64,000 nucleotides of DNA from Lentisphaerae bacterium GWF2_38_69 (GTDB taxonomy: Bacteria; Verrucomicrobiota; Lentisphaeria; Victivallales; GWF2-38-69): contig MHBE01000048.1 in the NCBI GenBank assembly GCA_001803205.1, forward strand, positions 1-64,000, in the 5' to 3' direction. The position numbers and the translations under genes were made by a program. Below are positions 21,742 through 32,254 of the stretch, one piece after another. The notes beneath the pieces were generated by a model, which was given only the letters and a program-made list of their open reading frames with translations, was not told the DNA's origin and searched no databases. Position 1 is the first letter of the stretch, and each line of letters begins with the position of its first letter.

Positions 21742-23028
21742 CTATGGGCGTCTTATAATAAATGTAGTAAATATAAAATTAGATATACCAAGACAAAGCA
21801 AGAAATATGGAATGCTCATGCCTAAGTTGATGCAAATGGTAAAAAGTATTGTTCCTGCAACCATATACACTGAGTTGAATATATTATTAGAAGCAATAAC
21901 TCTTGACATATGAGCTTTTTCAGATAGCTGCTGGACAAGCGTATTCAAAGGCACTACATAAAAACCAGAAAATAGAGAAATCGCCAGAATATCCAAAACA
22001 ATTATCCAATTCCAGGGCGTCAACAGGAATAACCATAAAGTCACTATATTTTCAGGGCAATTATATTCTAAAGACAGATAGAAAAGAAGTATAATAAAAA
22101 TAGTCATGCCCAGTCCGCCAACAGGCACATATCTGGTATGTATTTTTTCTCTCATAATTACTTCGCATAAAAGAGAGCCGATAGCTATGCCTACTGTAAA
22201 GACAATAAGAAAGAATGTGTAAACTGATGGTGCAGCATTGAGAAAATCTTTAACAAAATTAGGCAATAGAGTCATTATAGCCATGCCAATTGTCCAAAAC
22301 CATGATATTGCCATAATTGCCCTGAAAACCTTTTTGTTGCACTGAGAATATTTAATAATTTCCTTCGTCGAACGAAAAATATTAAAACTTATTTTCAGAT
22401 CTTTCTGCATAGATGGAGCTGAAGGAATAAAGAAACTTATAAAAAAGCCACCAGCACTGAGACATGCTCCCAATAAAGCCACATAGACAGCTCCTTGGCT
22501 AATCGTATCAAGTTTTAATGTAAGCGGTAATTCATTCCCCAGAATGCATCCTGCAAGTATTGCAATGAATGTACCCCCTTCGATAAAGGCATTTCCAGCC
22601 AGAAGCTCCCTTTCTTCAAGATGTTGTGGCAAAATAGAATATTTTATAGGTCCAAAAAAAGTAGAATGCAGTCCAAGGAGAAAAACAATAATCAGCAAGA
22701 TTGTCACGCTCCTGTTCATGAATCCATAAACGGCAAGGAGCATAAGGCAAACTTCAAACCCCTTTATAAACCTCGTTACAATCGCCTTATCAAACCTGTC
22801 GGCAATTTGTCCCGATATTGAGGAAAAAAGAAAAAAGGGAAGCATCAGCAGAGCACCTGAAACGGCGATTACCATCTCAGAAAGGCCAGGAGCATTTGCA
22901 TAAATTTCAAATGCCGCAGTTAGAATAAGCATGTTCTTAATGAGATTATCGGTAAGAGCACCCTGAAACTGTGTTAAGAATATCGGCAGAAATCTTCTGT
23001 GTTTAAATAATAAATAGTGGCTTTTCAT
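21742..23028 (-). CDS. MFS transporter (LplT-like)
   Basis: FLPIFLTQFQGALTDNLIKN N-terminus, 10-12 TM. Confidence 0.75.
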   Translation of the reverse strand: MKSHYLLFKHRRFLPIFLTQFQGALTDNLIKNMLILTAAFEIYANAPGLSEMVIAVSGALLMLPFFLFSSISGQIADRFDKAIVTRFIKGFEVCLMLLAVYGFMNRSVTILLIIVFLLGLHSTFFGPIKYSILPQHLEERELLAGNAFIEGGTFIAILAGCILGNELPLTLKLDTISQGAVYVALLGACLSAGGFFISFFIPSAPSMQKDLKISFNIFRSTKEIIKYSQCNKKVFRAIMAISWFWTIGMAIMTLLPNFVKDFLNAAPSVYTFFLIVFTVGIAIGSLLCEVIMREKIHTRYVPVGGLGMTIFIILLFYLSLEYNCPENIVTLWLFLLTPWNWIIVLDILAISLFSGFYVVPLNTLVQQLSEKAHMSRVIASNNIFNSVYMVAGTILFTICINLGMSIPYFLLCLGISNFIFTTFIIRRP

Positions 23029-23184
23029 TCAATTCCAGGCATTATGACAAAACTTGTTTTTTTTGATTAACATGAAGCTAAAACATAAGTATATTGTTCC
23101 GCACTATATAGGAATACTCCAGTAGTATTCCCTAGAAATTCTTCATTCAATTTTTTCTTAACTTTTTTCTGATGTCCTCTCATT

Positions 23185-23628
23185 TTAAATATCATCTTCC
23201 AGTGAACCTATGGCATTGCGTAATGGTTCATGTCTTCCAGGAGAATCTACATCAATCTGGCCATTAACAACAGAAACAGTGTCAACTTCAACTTCAGGTT
23301 TCGAGCTTATTCCTATCATATCCCAAAAACCGCTATGAACTGTACCGGTAATTGTTACAGTGCTCTGTGCTGATACATCTAATCTTCTCCATGCTCTTTT
23401 TGAAATAATTAAAGTCACTTCTCCGGATGAATCAGAAAAAGAGTATTTTTTTTTGCCAATCCTTCCTGTTATTCTGCCTGTTAAACTCACAAAAGTTCCG
23501 TCCGAAGCTTTTAGTGCCTGTGCGACAGTTGTTATGCTCTGTTCGCCGTCAGGAATAAAATCCGCCATAAGAGAACTTCCCATAATTATAACTGTTGCCG
23601 CAATAACTGATTTCAATATTTTCTTCAT
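23185..23628 (-). CDS. exported OB-fold (YgiW/BOF-like) protein
   Basis: Signal peptide, then GEQSITTVAQALKASDGTFVSLTGRITGRIGKKKYSFSDSSGEVTLII. Confidence 0.72.
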   Translation of the reverse strand: MKKILKSVIAATVIIMGSSLMADFIPDGEQSITTVAQALKASDGTFVSLTGRITGRIGKKKYSFSDSSGEVTLIISKRAWRRLDVSAQSTVTITGTVHSGFWDMIGISSKPEVEVDTVSVVNGQIDVDSPGRHEPLRNAIGSLEDDI

Positions 23629-23862
23629 AATCTCATCTCCTTGGTTTCTTACAGGTGAGTTATTAATTTTATATCGTTTTGTACAGCAAGTGTAGTTTGC
23701 CTTGCATAGACTTCAATATCAAATGCCGTAACTAACCACTACCTCATAAGCTTCTATCTTTCTATTTGCCGTGATTCAGGTAAAGATTTCATTCAATAAA
23801 GATTTTTCCCCTGCTCCTGCTACAATGGATTCATAGAAACTAAATGAAGGAGTAATTTAATT

Positions 23863-24631
23863 ATGGATATAGCTCAACCTCTCGATGGCATATTAGTTAT
23901 TGATTTTTCACAAGCATTTTCAGGCCCCTTCTGCGCAATGAACATGGCAGACCAGGGAGCTAGAGTAATCAAGATTGAAAGAGAAGGCATTTCAATCGGA
24001 GATATAATAGCAGGATTATACGCGTATATGGCCATAACTACCGTGCTATATGGCAGAGAAAAGAGTGGAAACGGCACTTTTATAGACATTGGCATGAATA
24101 GATTGCCTCTTCTCAATATTATCTCTGGAGGTAGCCAATTATGCCAATACTGGAAGAATCTCAAATCCATCTGGCAATTCTCATCCTGCAATTTCACCCT
24201 TTGGAGTGGTTTACACAAAAGATGGAGCAATAATCGTAGCAGTCCTTGGAGGCAAACTTTGGCATAGTTACTGCAAATCTATCAATATGCCTGAACTTGA
24301 AAACAACGAAAAATTTAGGACTAACGAACTGCGGCTGCAAAACAGAGAAGAGTTCAGAGCTATAACCCGGCCTATAATGAAAACTAAAACTTCTAAAGAA
24401 TGGTTGGTCTTGTTCCATGCGGAGGGGATTCCCTGCGCTGTAGTAAATAACATAAAACAGGCTTGCGAAATGGAACAGATCAAAGAAAGAAACATGCTTT
24501 GTAAGGCCGGTGAATATACTCTTGCGGGAAATCCCATGAAAATGTCAGGTTATTCAGATTCTATAAATAAGAAACCTGTTCCCAAAGTTGGTGAACATAC
24601 AGAGAAAATTCGCAGGGAATTCTCTATCTAA
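23863..24631 (+). pseudogene. decayed CaiB/BaiF family CoA-transferase
   Basis: N-terminal LDGILVIDFSQAFSGPFCAMNMADQGARVIKIER joins directly to SIGDIIAGLYAYMAI; the remainder (VYTKDGAIIVAVLGGKLW...) is in another frame (24206..24631). Confidence 0.8.
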
Positions 24632-24661
24632 CTGAAAGTAAAAATAATACAAAAACTAGTT

Positions 24662-26128
24662 TTAGTTTTTAGTTGCAATGTGTCTGTTTAACAACGGCGC
24701 AATCAGCGCCATTATTATGCTTCCAATCAAGGTAGCTATTCCAAGTTTAAAAAACAAACTAGTATATATCGGCAAAGTCAATAACGGATCTGTTACATCT
24801 TTTGGAATACTGGCAATAGCCGCTACATATCCGCCAAGAATCATAGCAACAGCAGTGGACATAAACCAGATCCCCATCATCAAACCCATTATCTTATGGG
24901 AAACCAGCTGAGCTATCATAGCAAGGCCTAAACCGGCTATAAAAATCTCTCCCAGACTCATTAACCCTATTCCGAGAAACAACCATTCTCCGGCAATCTT
25001 TCCTTCGCTGTTGGCAAAAAATACCGCTCCAAACTTTAGAACCAGAAAACCTATAGAACAAAGAAACATGCCAAAGGCAAATTTATATGAAATCGGGAGT
25101 GATTTACCTTTCTTGGCAGAGCGATTGAAGAAATATGCCAGAATCGGGCTTGCTGCCAATATCCAGAAAGGATTAAATGATTGAAATGCCAGAGGATCAA
25201 GAGGTATTCCAAAAACAGAATGGATAGTATTTCGAATAGTGAAAAGATTTATTGAAGTGGCTCTCTGCTGATAAAGCACATAAAAGCTTATTGCCTCTAT
25301 TATCAATATAAGAGCTACTGCAAGATTTTTCCTTTCAGAAGAGCTTTCTGCCTTGATTAGAAGCCTGATGCACAAAACCACTATCAGAATAATAGCCACC
25401 ATGAGTAGAGCTTTTGCCACTACCAGATGTTCAAGAAGACAAGCTGAAATTACTATAATAAACAATATAATGGCAAAGACTTTTATGTAATCGAAGAATT
25501 TAGGCTTTTCAAAATCCGGAGCAGATCCTATTTCTGCTACCATGCTCTTGAGAAATACAAATGCGCCAATAGCTATAAATAAACCAACAAAACTTATTCC
25601 GAAAGCAATATTCCAGTTATAGTGTTTTCCTATATAGGGCACAGAAAGCGAGGCTATAAAAGAACCAACATTTATTGCCATGTAATACATTGTGAAAGCT
25701 GACTCTACGCGATGATCATCACTCTTGAAAAGTTTTGTAACCAAAGCTGAAGGGTTAGATTTAAAAATACCATTCCCTGTTATAATTATACCCAAACCCC
25801 AAAACAGCATTTCATGAGGGTTAATAGCCAGAACAATATAACCCAATGCAAGCACAAAGGCTCCGACTATTACAGTTCTTTTAGTTCCCAGAATTTTATC
25901 GCCTATATATCCTCCTACACTTAAAAACGCATATGCAAGAGCAGTAAATGCCCCGAAAATATGGTCGGCCTTGTCATCTGGAAAGCCCATTACTTTTATC
26001 ATAAAGTAAATCAAAATAGCCTGCATCCCATACCAGCCGAACCTCTCCCAGAGTTCAACAAAAAATATCAGGCTGAAAGGTTTAAAAGGTTTTTCAGGAT
26101 AAGATACACTATTTGCAGTAGAAGCCAT
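24662..26128 (-). CDS. POT/PTR family proton-dependent oligopeptide transporter
   Basis: PFSLIFFVELWERFGWYGMQAILIYFM; GGYIGDKILGTKRTVIVGA. Confidence 0.88.
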   Translation of the reverse strand: MASTANSVSYPEKPFKPFSLIFFVELWERFGWYGMQAILIYFMIKVMGFPDDKADHIFGAFTALAYAFLSVGGYIGDKILGTKRTVIVGAFVLALGYIVLAINPHEMLFWGLGIIITGNGIFKSNPSALVTKLFKSDDHRVESAFTMYYMAINVGSFIASLSVPYIGKHYNWNIAFGISFVGLFIAIGAFVFLKSMVAEIGSAPDFEKPKFFDYIKVFAIILFIIVISACLLEHLVVAKALLMVAIILIVVLCIRLLIKAESSSERKNLAVALILIIEAISFYVLYQQRATSINLFTIRNTIHSVFGIPLDPLAFQSFNPFWILAASPILAYFFNRSAKKGKSLPISYKFAFGMFLCSIGFLVLKFGAVFFANSEGKIAGEWLFLGIGLMSLGEIFIAGLGLAMIAQLVSHKIMGLMMGIWFMSTAVAMILGGYVAAIASIPKDVTDPLLTLPIYTSLFFKLGIATLIGSIIMALIAPLLNRHIATKN

Positions 26129-26280
26129 AAATCCCCCATTTAATAATAAATTTTATGAAATTAGAAATAAAAGTAATTATATCAAAAAGAATATAGTTTA
26201 CCATATCTTCACTTTTGACTCTTTGTTATTAGATGATAGAATCAGTATAGATTCTTTTACCTATGTTCAAAGCTAAAGAC

Positions 26281-27870
26281 ATGAATTTAAAAATATCTCT
26301 TGCCTATTTGCTCTTATTGTCCTTGCCTTTCTCTGTTTTCGCAAAGCCTTCAGATATGCCATTCTTTGCAAAAGATGTCATATGGAACATTACGGCTAAT
26401 ATTCAAGACAATATTTCTTCTGATTCTAACAGCTTTCCGAATGCTCTTTATCCTGACTCTGCATTAGAAAAAGAAGCTCTTCCCGGAGCAATAGTTTCAG
26501 CTCCGTTTGAAAAGGAAAAAGAAGGTCTTCTGACAAATTCAAATTACTACACTTATATGTGGCAACGCGATTCGGGAATCACCATGCTATCACTCCTTGA
26601 AGAACTCAAATCAGCTTTGAGTTCAGGAGACAGGGAATCAATAGACAAATATGGAACTATTTTTATAAATTATACAAAATTCTATGATTTTGCGTCCAAG
26701 CAGGATAGTTATAGCCCTGGGATTGCAAAATTCTACCTTTCAGGGCAACCGGTATTTGCCTGGCAGAATCCTCAAAATGACGGCCCTGCGTTTACGGCGC
26801 TCGTCTTAACAGAGTTTGCCGCCCTTATTCTTTCACAAAAAGAACCGATAGTAGCCGAAGGCATCACAATAGATAAACTGTTTATAAGTAAATACCTTTT
26901 TAATGTTGATGGGAAAGGACTTATCAACCAGAATCTTTCATATATAGTAGATCATGCCAGGGAGAAAACTTATGATCTTTGGGAGTCTTGTACGGGCTAT
27001 ATGTTCTTTACTACAATGATTCAGATAAAAGCATTGACAGCCGGAGCTGCCCTTTCAGCTAATTTTGACAATCTTTCTCTTGCTACAAAATATATTTCCA
27101 CAGCTGAGTATCTTACTTATCAAGCGCTCGAACACTATAAGATATTTACATACGGCAAAGAACAATTTAAAGCTTATTGTGAAGGATTAAATTTTCCTCC
27201 TAATCTATCCTTTCCAATTTATCCGAAATACAAAAAAAATGATTTTTCCAAATACAGGGGAATGTCGATTGATTCATCAATTGTCCTAGGAATTCTATAT
27301 GGCGACCTCTTTGAATATTCTCTCCCCTCATCATGGGTTTACATGTCTCTTAAAGAAGATAGTTTTCTTTCTAATAAATTAGATATAATACTAAAGGCAT
27401 CAAAAGAAGATCTCTTCCCTACCTCTCTTGAAGTTATAAAGAGCGTCAGACTGTTGGCAGAAAAAGCATTCTCTGAAAAAGGACTTGATCCATATAAAGT
27501 AAACAATGAACTACCAAGAGGGTTAAATCTGCTCGGACGCTACCCTGGAGATATTTACAATGGAACTACCTGGAATGATCCATTAAACCAAGGCAACCCA
27601 TGGTTTGTTACCTCTCTTGCCTTAGCCCACTATTACTACACAGTAGCTTATGAGATTAAAAAAATCGAGTATGCCGAAATGGGAGACAGGCAAATGGAAC
27701 TGATATTTAAATACATTAAAGAAAAGCAAGATACTTCAGGAAAATCTTTCATAATGTCAGAACAAATTGATAGAAACACCGGCGAACAAACCGCCGCTCA
27801 CAATTATACATGGAGCTACGCCCAGTATCTTCTGACTTATCAGGCATATATAAAAACCCGCGAAATGTAG
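26281..27870 (+). CDS. exported glucoamylase-like glycoside hydrolase (GH15)
   Basis: Signal peptide; YTYMWQRDSG, YDLWE, NPWFVTSLALAHYYY GH15-type motifs. Confidence 0.85.
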   Translation: MNLKISLAYLLLLSLPFSVFAKPSDMPFFAKDVIWNITANIQDNISSDSNSFPNALYPDSALEKEALPGAIVSAPFEKEKEGLLTNSNYYTYMWQRDSGITMLSLLEELKSALSSGDRESIDKYGTIFINYTKFYDFASKQDSYSPGIAKFYLSGQPVFAWQNPQNDGPAFTALVLTEFAALILSQKEPIVAEGITIDKLFISKYLFNVDGKGLINQNLSYIVDHAREKTYDLWESCTGYMFFTTMIQIKALTAGAALSANFDNLSLATKYISTAEYLTYQALEHYKIFTYGKEQFKAYCEGLNFPPNLSFPIYPKYKKNDFSKYRGMSIDSSIVLGILYGDLFEYSLPSSWVYMSLKEDSFLSNKLDIILKASKEDLFPTSLEVIKSVRLLAEKAFSEKGLDPYKVNNELPRGLNLLGRYPGDIYNGTTWNDPLNQGNPWFVTSLALAHYYYTVAYEIKKIEYAEMGDRQMELIFKYIKEKQDTSGKSFIMSEQIDRNTGEQTAAHNYTWSYAQYLLTYQAYIKTREM

Positions 27871-27950
27871 TTTCACTTATCGCTCAAATTCCAGCTTTTC
27901 ATAGATATGATACCATGTTGGAATTCTAGCAAAGGTTCGCCTAATTTCTG

Positions 27951-29201
27951 TTAATTGAAATCTGTAAGCCTGCGCCAGTATTTTCGCATGAAATACCTTG
28001 AGTAACGGACTAAATAACTCACATTTTTATTACCGATTATATCTTTGACTTTATTATTCTTGTCCTTTAGAGTTACATAGATACAAATTATAACCAGAGC
28101 AAGTATTATCAACCCTACCATAAGAGCGCTCAATATACTGAAATGGTTTACGAAGAAGCTTGAAAATGGTAATGCGAGCACGCCTCCAATTGTGCCTGCG
28201 AGTATCATAAAACTCATAAGTTTAGGGCAACTGTAAGGCAATTGGTCAATTCCGTAAGATAAAATTGAAGCGTAAAGCCCTGCGTAACCCATTCCCATAA
28301 TAGCTATCATCACAAGGTCAAAAGTTGTATTCCTGTTTATAAATATCAGGAGATATGCAATAAAAGCAAGAGAACTGGAAATCAATATAAATTGATGAAG
28401 TTTCATATATCTGGCAATTTTGTCGGAAGCAAAACGGCCAAAAGTTATAAATAACCAGAAAATAGTAAGCCCCAAAGTAGCTTTCCCGATTGAAAAACCG
28501 CAAATCATTTTAAAATAGGAAACTATCCAGGCTGAAAAAATGCATTCGGAAAGAACATAAAAGAATAGAGCCGCTGCAATAAGATATATACTTATATGCC
28601 AGCTGTCTCTTCGCGATGAGTCTTCCTGTGTGATATCTTCGTCTTTAAATCTTGAGTATTCAATTACTTTATTCAGCCAGAAAAGTAAAATCAGAAAGAT
28701 AAATCCGAGAGAAACTGCCAACTGCCATGGCCAGTTTATGTCAAGAAGCTGCCCAAGTAAAAAAGGACCGATTATCCCTCCTACACTGAAGAAGAAATTG
28801 ATAATATTCAATTTCTGAAATTTGTCTTCCTTGTGAAGAGTTATTATCAGATAATTGGGCACTGAAATTAGTATACCATTTCCAAACCCCTGAAAAATAA
28901 GCCCTAAAATAAATAGTGGATAATAACCGCTGATTATCATAATCAGACTCAATGTTTCAAATCCAAGCCCTATATTTATCTGGTATTTCAGGTTAGTCTT
29001 TTCAAGAAAATAACCGTTAAAGTAGGTGACTATCGCTTGTATGAAAGTCGGAATAAAGAGCAGATATCCCACATTCGCAACGCTAAAATTATATGATTTC
29101 GAAACATATAAAATCAAAACTCCCTGGGAAATAAAAACACATCCCATAAACAGGAATATCAGGTACGAAAGCCATGTAATACGACTAACTGTGTTTTCCA
29201 T
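27951..29201 (-). CDS. MFS transporter
   Basis: 12-TM MFS pattern. Confidence 0.75.
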   Translation of the reverse strand: MENTVSRITWLSYLIFLFMGCVFISQGVLILYVSKSYNFSVANVGYLLFIPTFIQAIVTYFNGYFLEKTNLKYQINIGLGFETLSLIMIISGYYPLFILGLIFQGFGNGILISVPNYLIITLHKEDKFQKLNIINFFFSVGGIIGPFLLGQLLDINWPWQLAVSLGFIFLILLFWLNKVIEYSRFKDEDITQEDSSRRDSWHISIYLIAAALFFYVLSECIFSAWIVSYFKMICGFSIGKATLGLTIFWLFITFGRFASDKIARYMKLHQFILISSSLAFIAYLLIFINRNTTFDLVMIAIMGMGYAGLYASILSYGIDQLPYSCPKLMSFMILAGTIGGVLALPFSSFFVNHFSILSALMVGLIILALVIICIYVTLKDKNNKVKDIIGNKNVSYLVRYSRYFMRKYWRRLTDFN

Positions 29202-29221
29202 ATTTTATTGTTTGAAATATT

Positions 29222-29485
29222 TTATGAGTTTCTGATTTTTTCTTTTTCCCGTTCAAGCTTTGAGTTTATAGAGGCCAGTTCCACAACAAGGTCATTGTTG
29301 ATTTGCTCAAGCTCAGCAATAACTTTGGCTTTTAGCTTCCTGGAGCTTGCCGACATTTCCGCTTCAGCTCTTTTTGCTTTATAAAGTACCTCAATTTCGG
29401 TAATTTGTTTCTTCTGTTCTTCGGTTAATTTTTTGACAGGTTCAATTCCAGCTCTTTCCATTGCCAGTTCGTATGCGCTTTTCAT
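29222..29485 (-). CDS. small coiled-coil hypothetical protein
   Basis: 87 aa, charged helical; abuts the NUDIX gene. Confidence 0.6.
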   Translation of the reverse strand: MKSAYELAMERAGIEPVKKLTEEQKKQITEIEVLYKAKRAEAEMSASSRKLKAKVIAELEQINNDLVVELASINSKLEREKEKIRNS

Positions 29486-29491
29486 ATTTCC

Positions 29492-30091
29492 TTACTTTGT
29501 AGTTTTGTTTCTTATATATTCATAAAACATCAGGGTATTAAGCACCAACCCATGATCGATCTCTCCGGAAAGTATCATTTCCTTCACTTTCCTATAAGGA
29601 ATTTTCATGCAAAAAATATCTTCTCCGTCGTCAAATTCAGTTTCAGCAGTTTTTTCTACATTTTCTATAAGCATAGCATAACAGTAATTACCCTGAAGGG
29701 CAGGATTTGGAGAAACTCTTCCAATTATTCTGGGATTTTCTCCGACATAACCTGTTTCCTCTCTAAGCTCTCTTATACCGGCAGTCAAAGGGTCTTCCCC
29801 TCTTTCAATACAACCGCCTGGAGTTTCAAGTTCGAATTTTCTCGAGCCCTGTCTGTACTGTTTTACTAAAACAAGTTCATCATTCTTGGTTACTGCTGCA
29901 ATATTTACCCATGATCTCGGACAATCTATCACATAGAAGTTTCCGGCTTTACCGTTCCTTGGACATATGGATTTTTCCCTATAAATGTCAAAGACAGGAG
30001 TATTTAAAACTCTTTCTTTAGTGAGAATCTGCCATGGAGTTTGTTCTACTTCTTCAATCCCATCGTATTTATCATTCATTTCTGAGAACAA
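29492..30091 (-). CDS. NUDIX hydrolase (ADP-ribose pyrophosphatase-like)
   Basis: NUDIX box GGCIERGEDPLTAGIRELREETGY. Confidence 0.88.
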   Translation of the reverse strand: MFSEMNDKYDGIEEVEQTPWQILTKERVLNTPVFDIYREKSICPRNGKAGNFYVIDCPRSWVNIAAVTKNDELVLVKQYRQGSRKFELETPGGCIERGEDPLTAGIRELREETGYVGENPRIIGRVSPNPALQGNYCYAMLIENVEKTAETEFDDGEDIFCMKIPYRKVKEMILSGEIDHGLVLNTLMFYEYIRNKTTK

Positions 30092-31089
30092 ATTTTTATA
30101 AAAGGTTCAATACTTTCCATAAACTTATGAAACTCCGATGATTTTATTTGTTGGGCAGCATCACTGGAAGCATTTACCGGATCTGGATGAGCCTCAACTA
30201 TCAGTCCGTCTGCTCCTGCTCCTATTGCTGCCTTTGCCAGAGGAAGAACCAGGTTAACTCTTCCTGCAGCATGCGAAGGATCTGCAATCACCGGAAAATG
30301 TGATTCCTGTTTAGCTACGGCAATGGCTCCGACATCCATAGTATTCCTTGTAGCCGTCTCAAAAGTCCTAATGCCTCTCTCGCACAAAATCACGCTTGAG
30401 CATCCGTTCACAAGAAGATATTCTGCTGCAGAAAGCCACTCATTTACAGTAGTGGACATTCCTCTCTTAAGCAGAACAGGTTTTTCAGCCTTTGCCGCCA
30501 TTTCTAAAAGGTGATAATTCTGGCAATTCCTTGCGCCTATCTGAATGCAGTCCGCCACTTCTGCAATAAGGTCAATATGAGTAACTCCTACTACCTCTGT
30601 TATTACAGCTACGCCGAACTCTTTTTTCATAGCTTGCAGTATCTCTAGGCCTTCCTTGCCCATTCCCTGGAAAGAGTATGGAGAAGATCTTGGTTTATAG
30701 GCTCCTCCTCTTATAATCCTTACACCTGTTTTGTAAACATCTTTTGTGGCCTTGCGCATTTGTTCATAACTCTCAACCGCGCATGGACCTGCAATAACCT
30801 GAAAATGACCGGCGCCAATATAGTAATCGCCTATCTTTACCTTGGAACATTTTGGATGATACTCTCTGCTTGCAAGTTTGTACGGTTTCTGAATAGGAAG
30901 AACAGTCTGGACAGACGGATGGCTTTTTAATATCTCAAGTGTCTGATGTTTGCGTTCATCGCCGACAGCTGCTATTACAGTGTGCTCAACGCCTTTGATT
31001 ATTTTGGGTTCATAACCAAGCTTCTGTGTAATGTCTGCTATTTCTTTGATTTTTACTTCAGTTGAGTGGGGTTTGAGTACTATAATCAT
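30076..31089 (-). CDS. aroF: 3-deoxy-7-phosphoheptulonate synthase (DAHP synthase with N-terminal ferredoxin-like domain)
   Basis: AGPCAVES, GGAYKPRSSPYSFQG, KRGMS, DPSHAAGR motifs. Confidence 0.92.
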   Translation of the reverse strand: MIIVLKPHSTEVKIKEIADITQKLGYEPKIIKGVEHTVIAAVGDERKHQTLEILKSHPSVQTVLPIQKPYKLASREYHPKCSKVKIGDYYIGAGHFQVIAGPCAVESYEQMRKATKDVYKTGVRIIRGGAYKPRSSPYSFQGMGKEGLEILQAMKKEFGVAVITEVVGVTHIDLIAEVADCIQIGARNCQNYHLLEMAAKAEKPVLLKRGMSTTVNEWLSAAEYLLVNGCSSVILCERGIRTFETATRNTMDVGAIAVAKQESHFPVIADPSHAAGRVNLVLPLAKAAIGAGADGLIVEAHPDPVNASSDAAQQIKSSEFHKFMESIEPFIKICSQK

Positions 31090-31233
31090 AATATCTTCGC
31101 GTTTTTTGTGATTAATATTTATTGTTTTCCTAGCTTATTATTCTTTGAAAACAGCGCAAAGCAACTAACCTAACTCTAAAAAACATATTTTATATATACC
31201 TCTTGTTTTGAAGAATAAAAGATTTATCATTGT

Positions 31234-32214
31234 GTGAATACATATAGGCACAGCCTTATGATAAATGGAAAAATAATTGCATCTTTAGATATCGGCCTGA
31301 GCGCAGTAATGCTTCTGATAGTTTCCTGCGATAAATCAGGGCGATTTGAAATTATTAACGAGTTTGGAGGCATCTCCAGGCTTGGCTATGGCATTAATAA
31401 AACAAATACCCTTTCCAAAGACCGCATTGACTCCACGCTTCAGCTCTGCAAAGAAATAGTGGAAATAGCATCCAGAGAAAGCGTTGAAAAAATTATTGCC
31501 ACAGCGACAAGCGGTATTAAAAATACAATTAATAAAACTCAATTTCTTGTTGAATGCAGAAGCAGATTCAATATATTCCCCAACATTCTTACAGAACAGG
31601 AAGAAGCCAGACTAATTTACAAAGGCGCATCTACTAATTTTATAGATGAAGTAAGACCAATTGTAGTAATAGAAGTAGGCGGAGATACTACATATATAGC
31701 GTTTGGCAGGAAAGGCTCCATAATTAAATCACATATAATGGAAATCGGTTCTTTTCATATTTTTGACAATCCGAATAAATTCAAAGGACTTCTTTCTTTT
31801 TTAAACCCGAAATTAAGAGCAACAGTCAGCGAGGAAATCTCTGATTTTAGAAATGAACTCTTTTCCTGGCTGGAAGGAAGTAAACCTCTTTTTATATGCA
31901 GCGGAACTCTTGCTTCTATATTCTATGGGGTTCTGTCAGGAAGATCAGTTCATAGCAGAGCAAACATGGAAGGCAAGAGATGCAGCCTTAGAACTCTTAT
32001 GAAAGTTTATGCTTCGCTTAGTAAAAAAAATCTTGAAGAGAGAAAAAAAATCCCCGGAATTGATCCTGAGAGGGCTCACACCCTGCCCACAGCGCTTAAT
32101 ATACTATATGATACAATAAAATTTCTGAATGCAAAAGAGTTTATACTTACTACAAACGGATTAAGAACAGGTATATTGAAATCTTATATGGAAAAGAGTT
32201 TTTTCTGGAATTAA
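31234..32214 (+). CDS. Ppx/GppA phosphatase-family protein (short, no HD domain)
   Basis: ASLDIGLSAVMLLI, EQEEARLIYKGAS, VVIEVGGDTTYIAFG; GTG start. Confidence 0.75.
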   Translation: MNTYRHSLMINGKIIASLDIGLSAVMLLIVSCDKSGRFEIINEFGGISRLGYGINKTNTLSKDRIDSTLQLCKEIVEIASRESVEKIIATATSGIKNTINKTQFLVECRSRFNIFPNILTEQEEARLIYKGASTNFIDEVRPIVVIEVGGDTTYIAFGRKGSIIKSHIMEIGSFHIFDNPNKFKGLLSFLNPKLRATVSEEISDFRNELFSWLEGSKPLFICSGTLASIFYGVLSGRSVHSRANMEGKRCSLRTLMKVYASLSKKNLEERKKIPGIDPERAHTLPTALNILYDTIKFLNAKEFILTTNGLRTGILKSYMEKSFFWN

Positions 32215-32254
32215 AACTTCACTCAAAAATTTACGCCTTCCGAAAAATAGATCA

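Noticed and set aside
21375-21825. ORFs 21375..21647 and 21640..21825 (+) as genes
   Set aside because: Opposite strand of the flavodoxin-like pseudogene and the MFS C-terminus.
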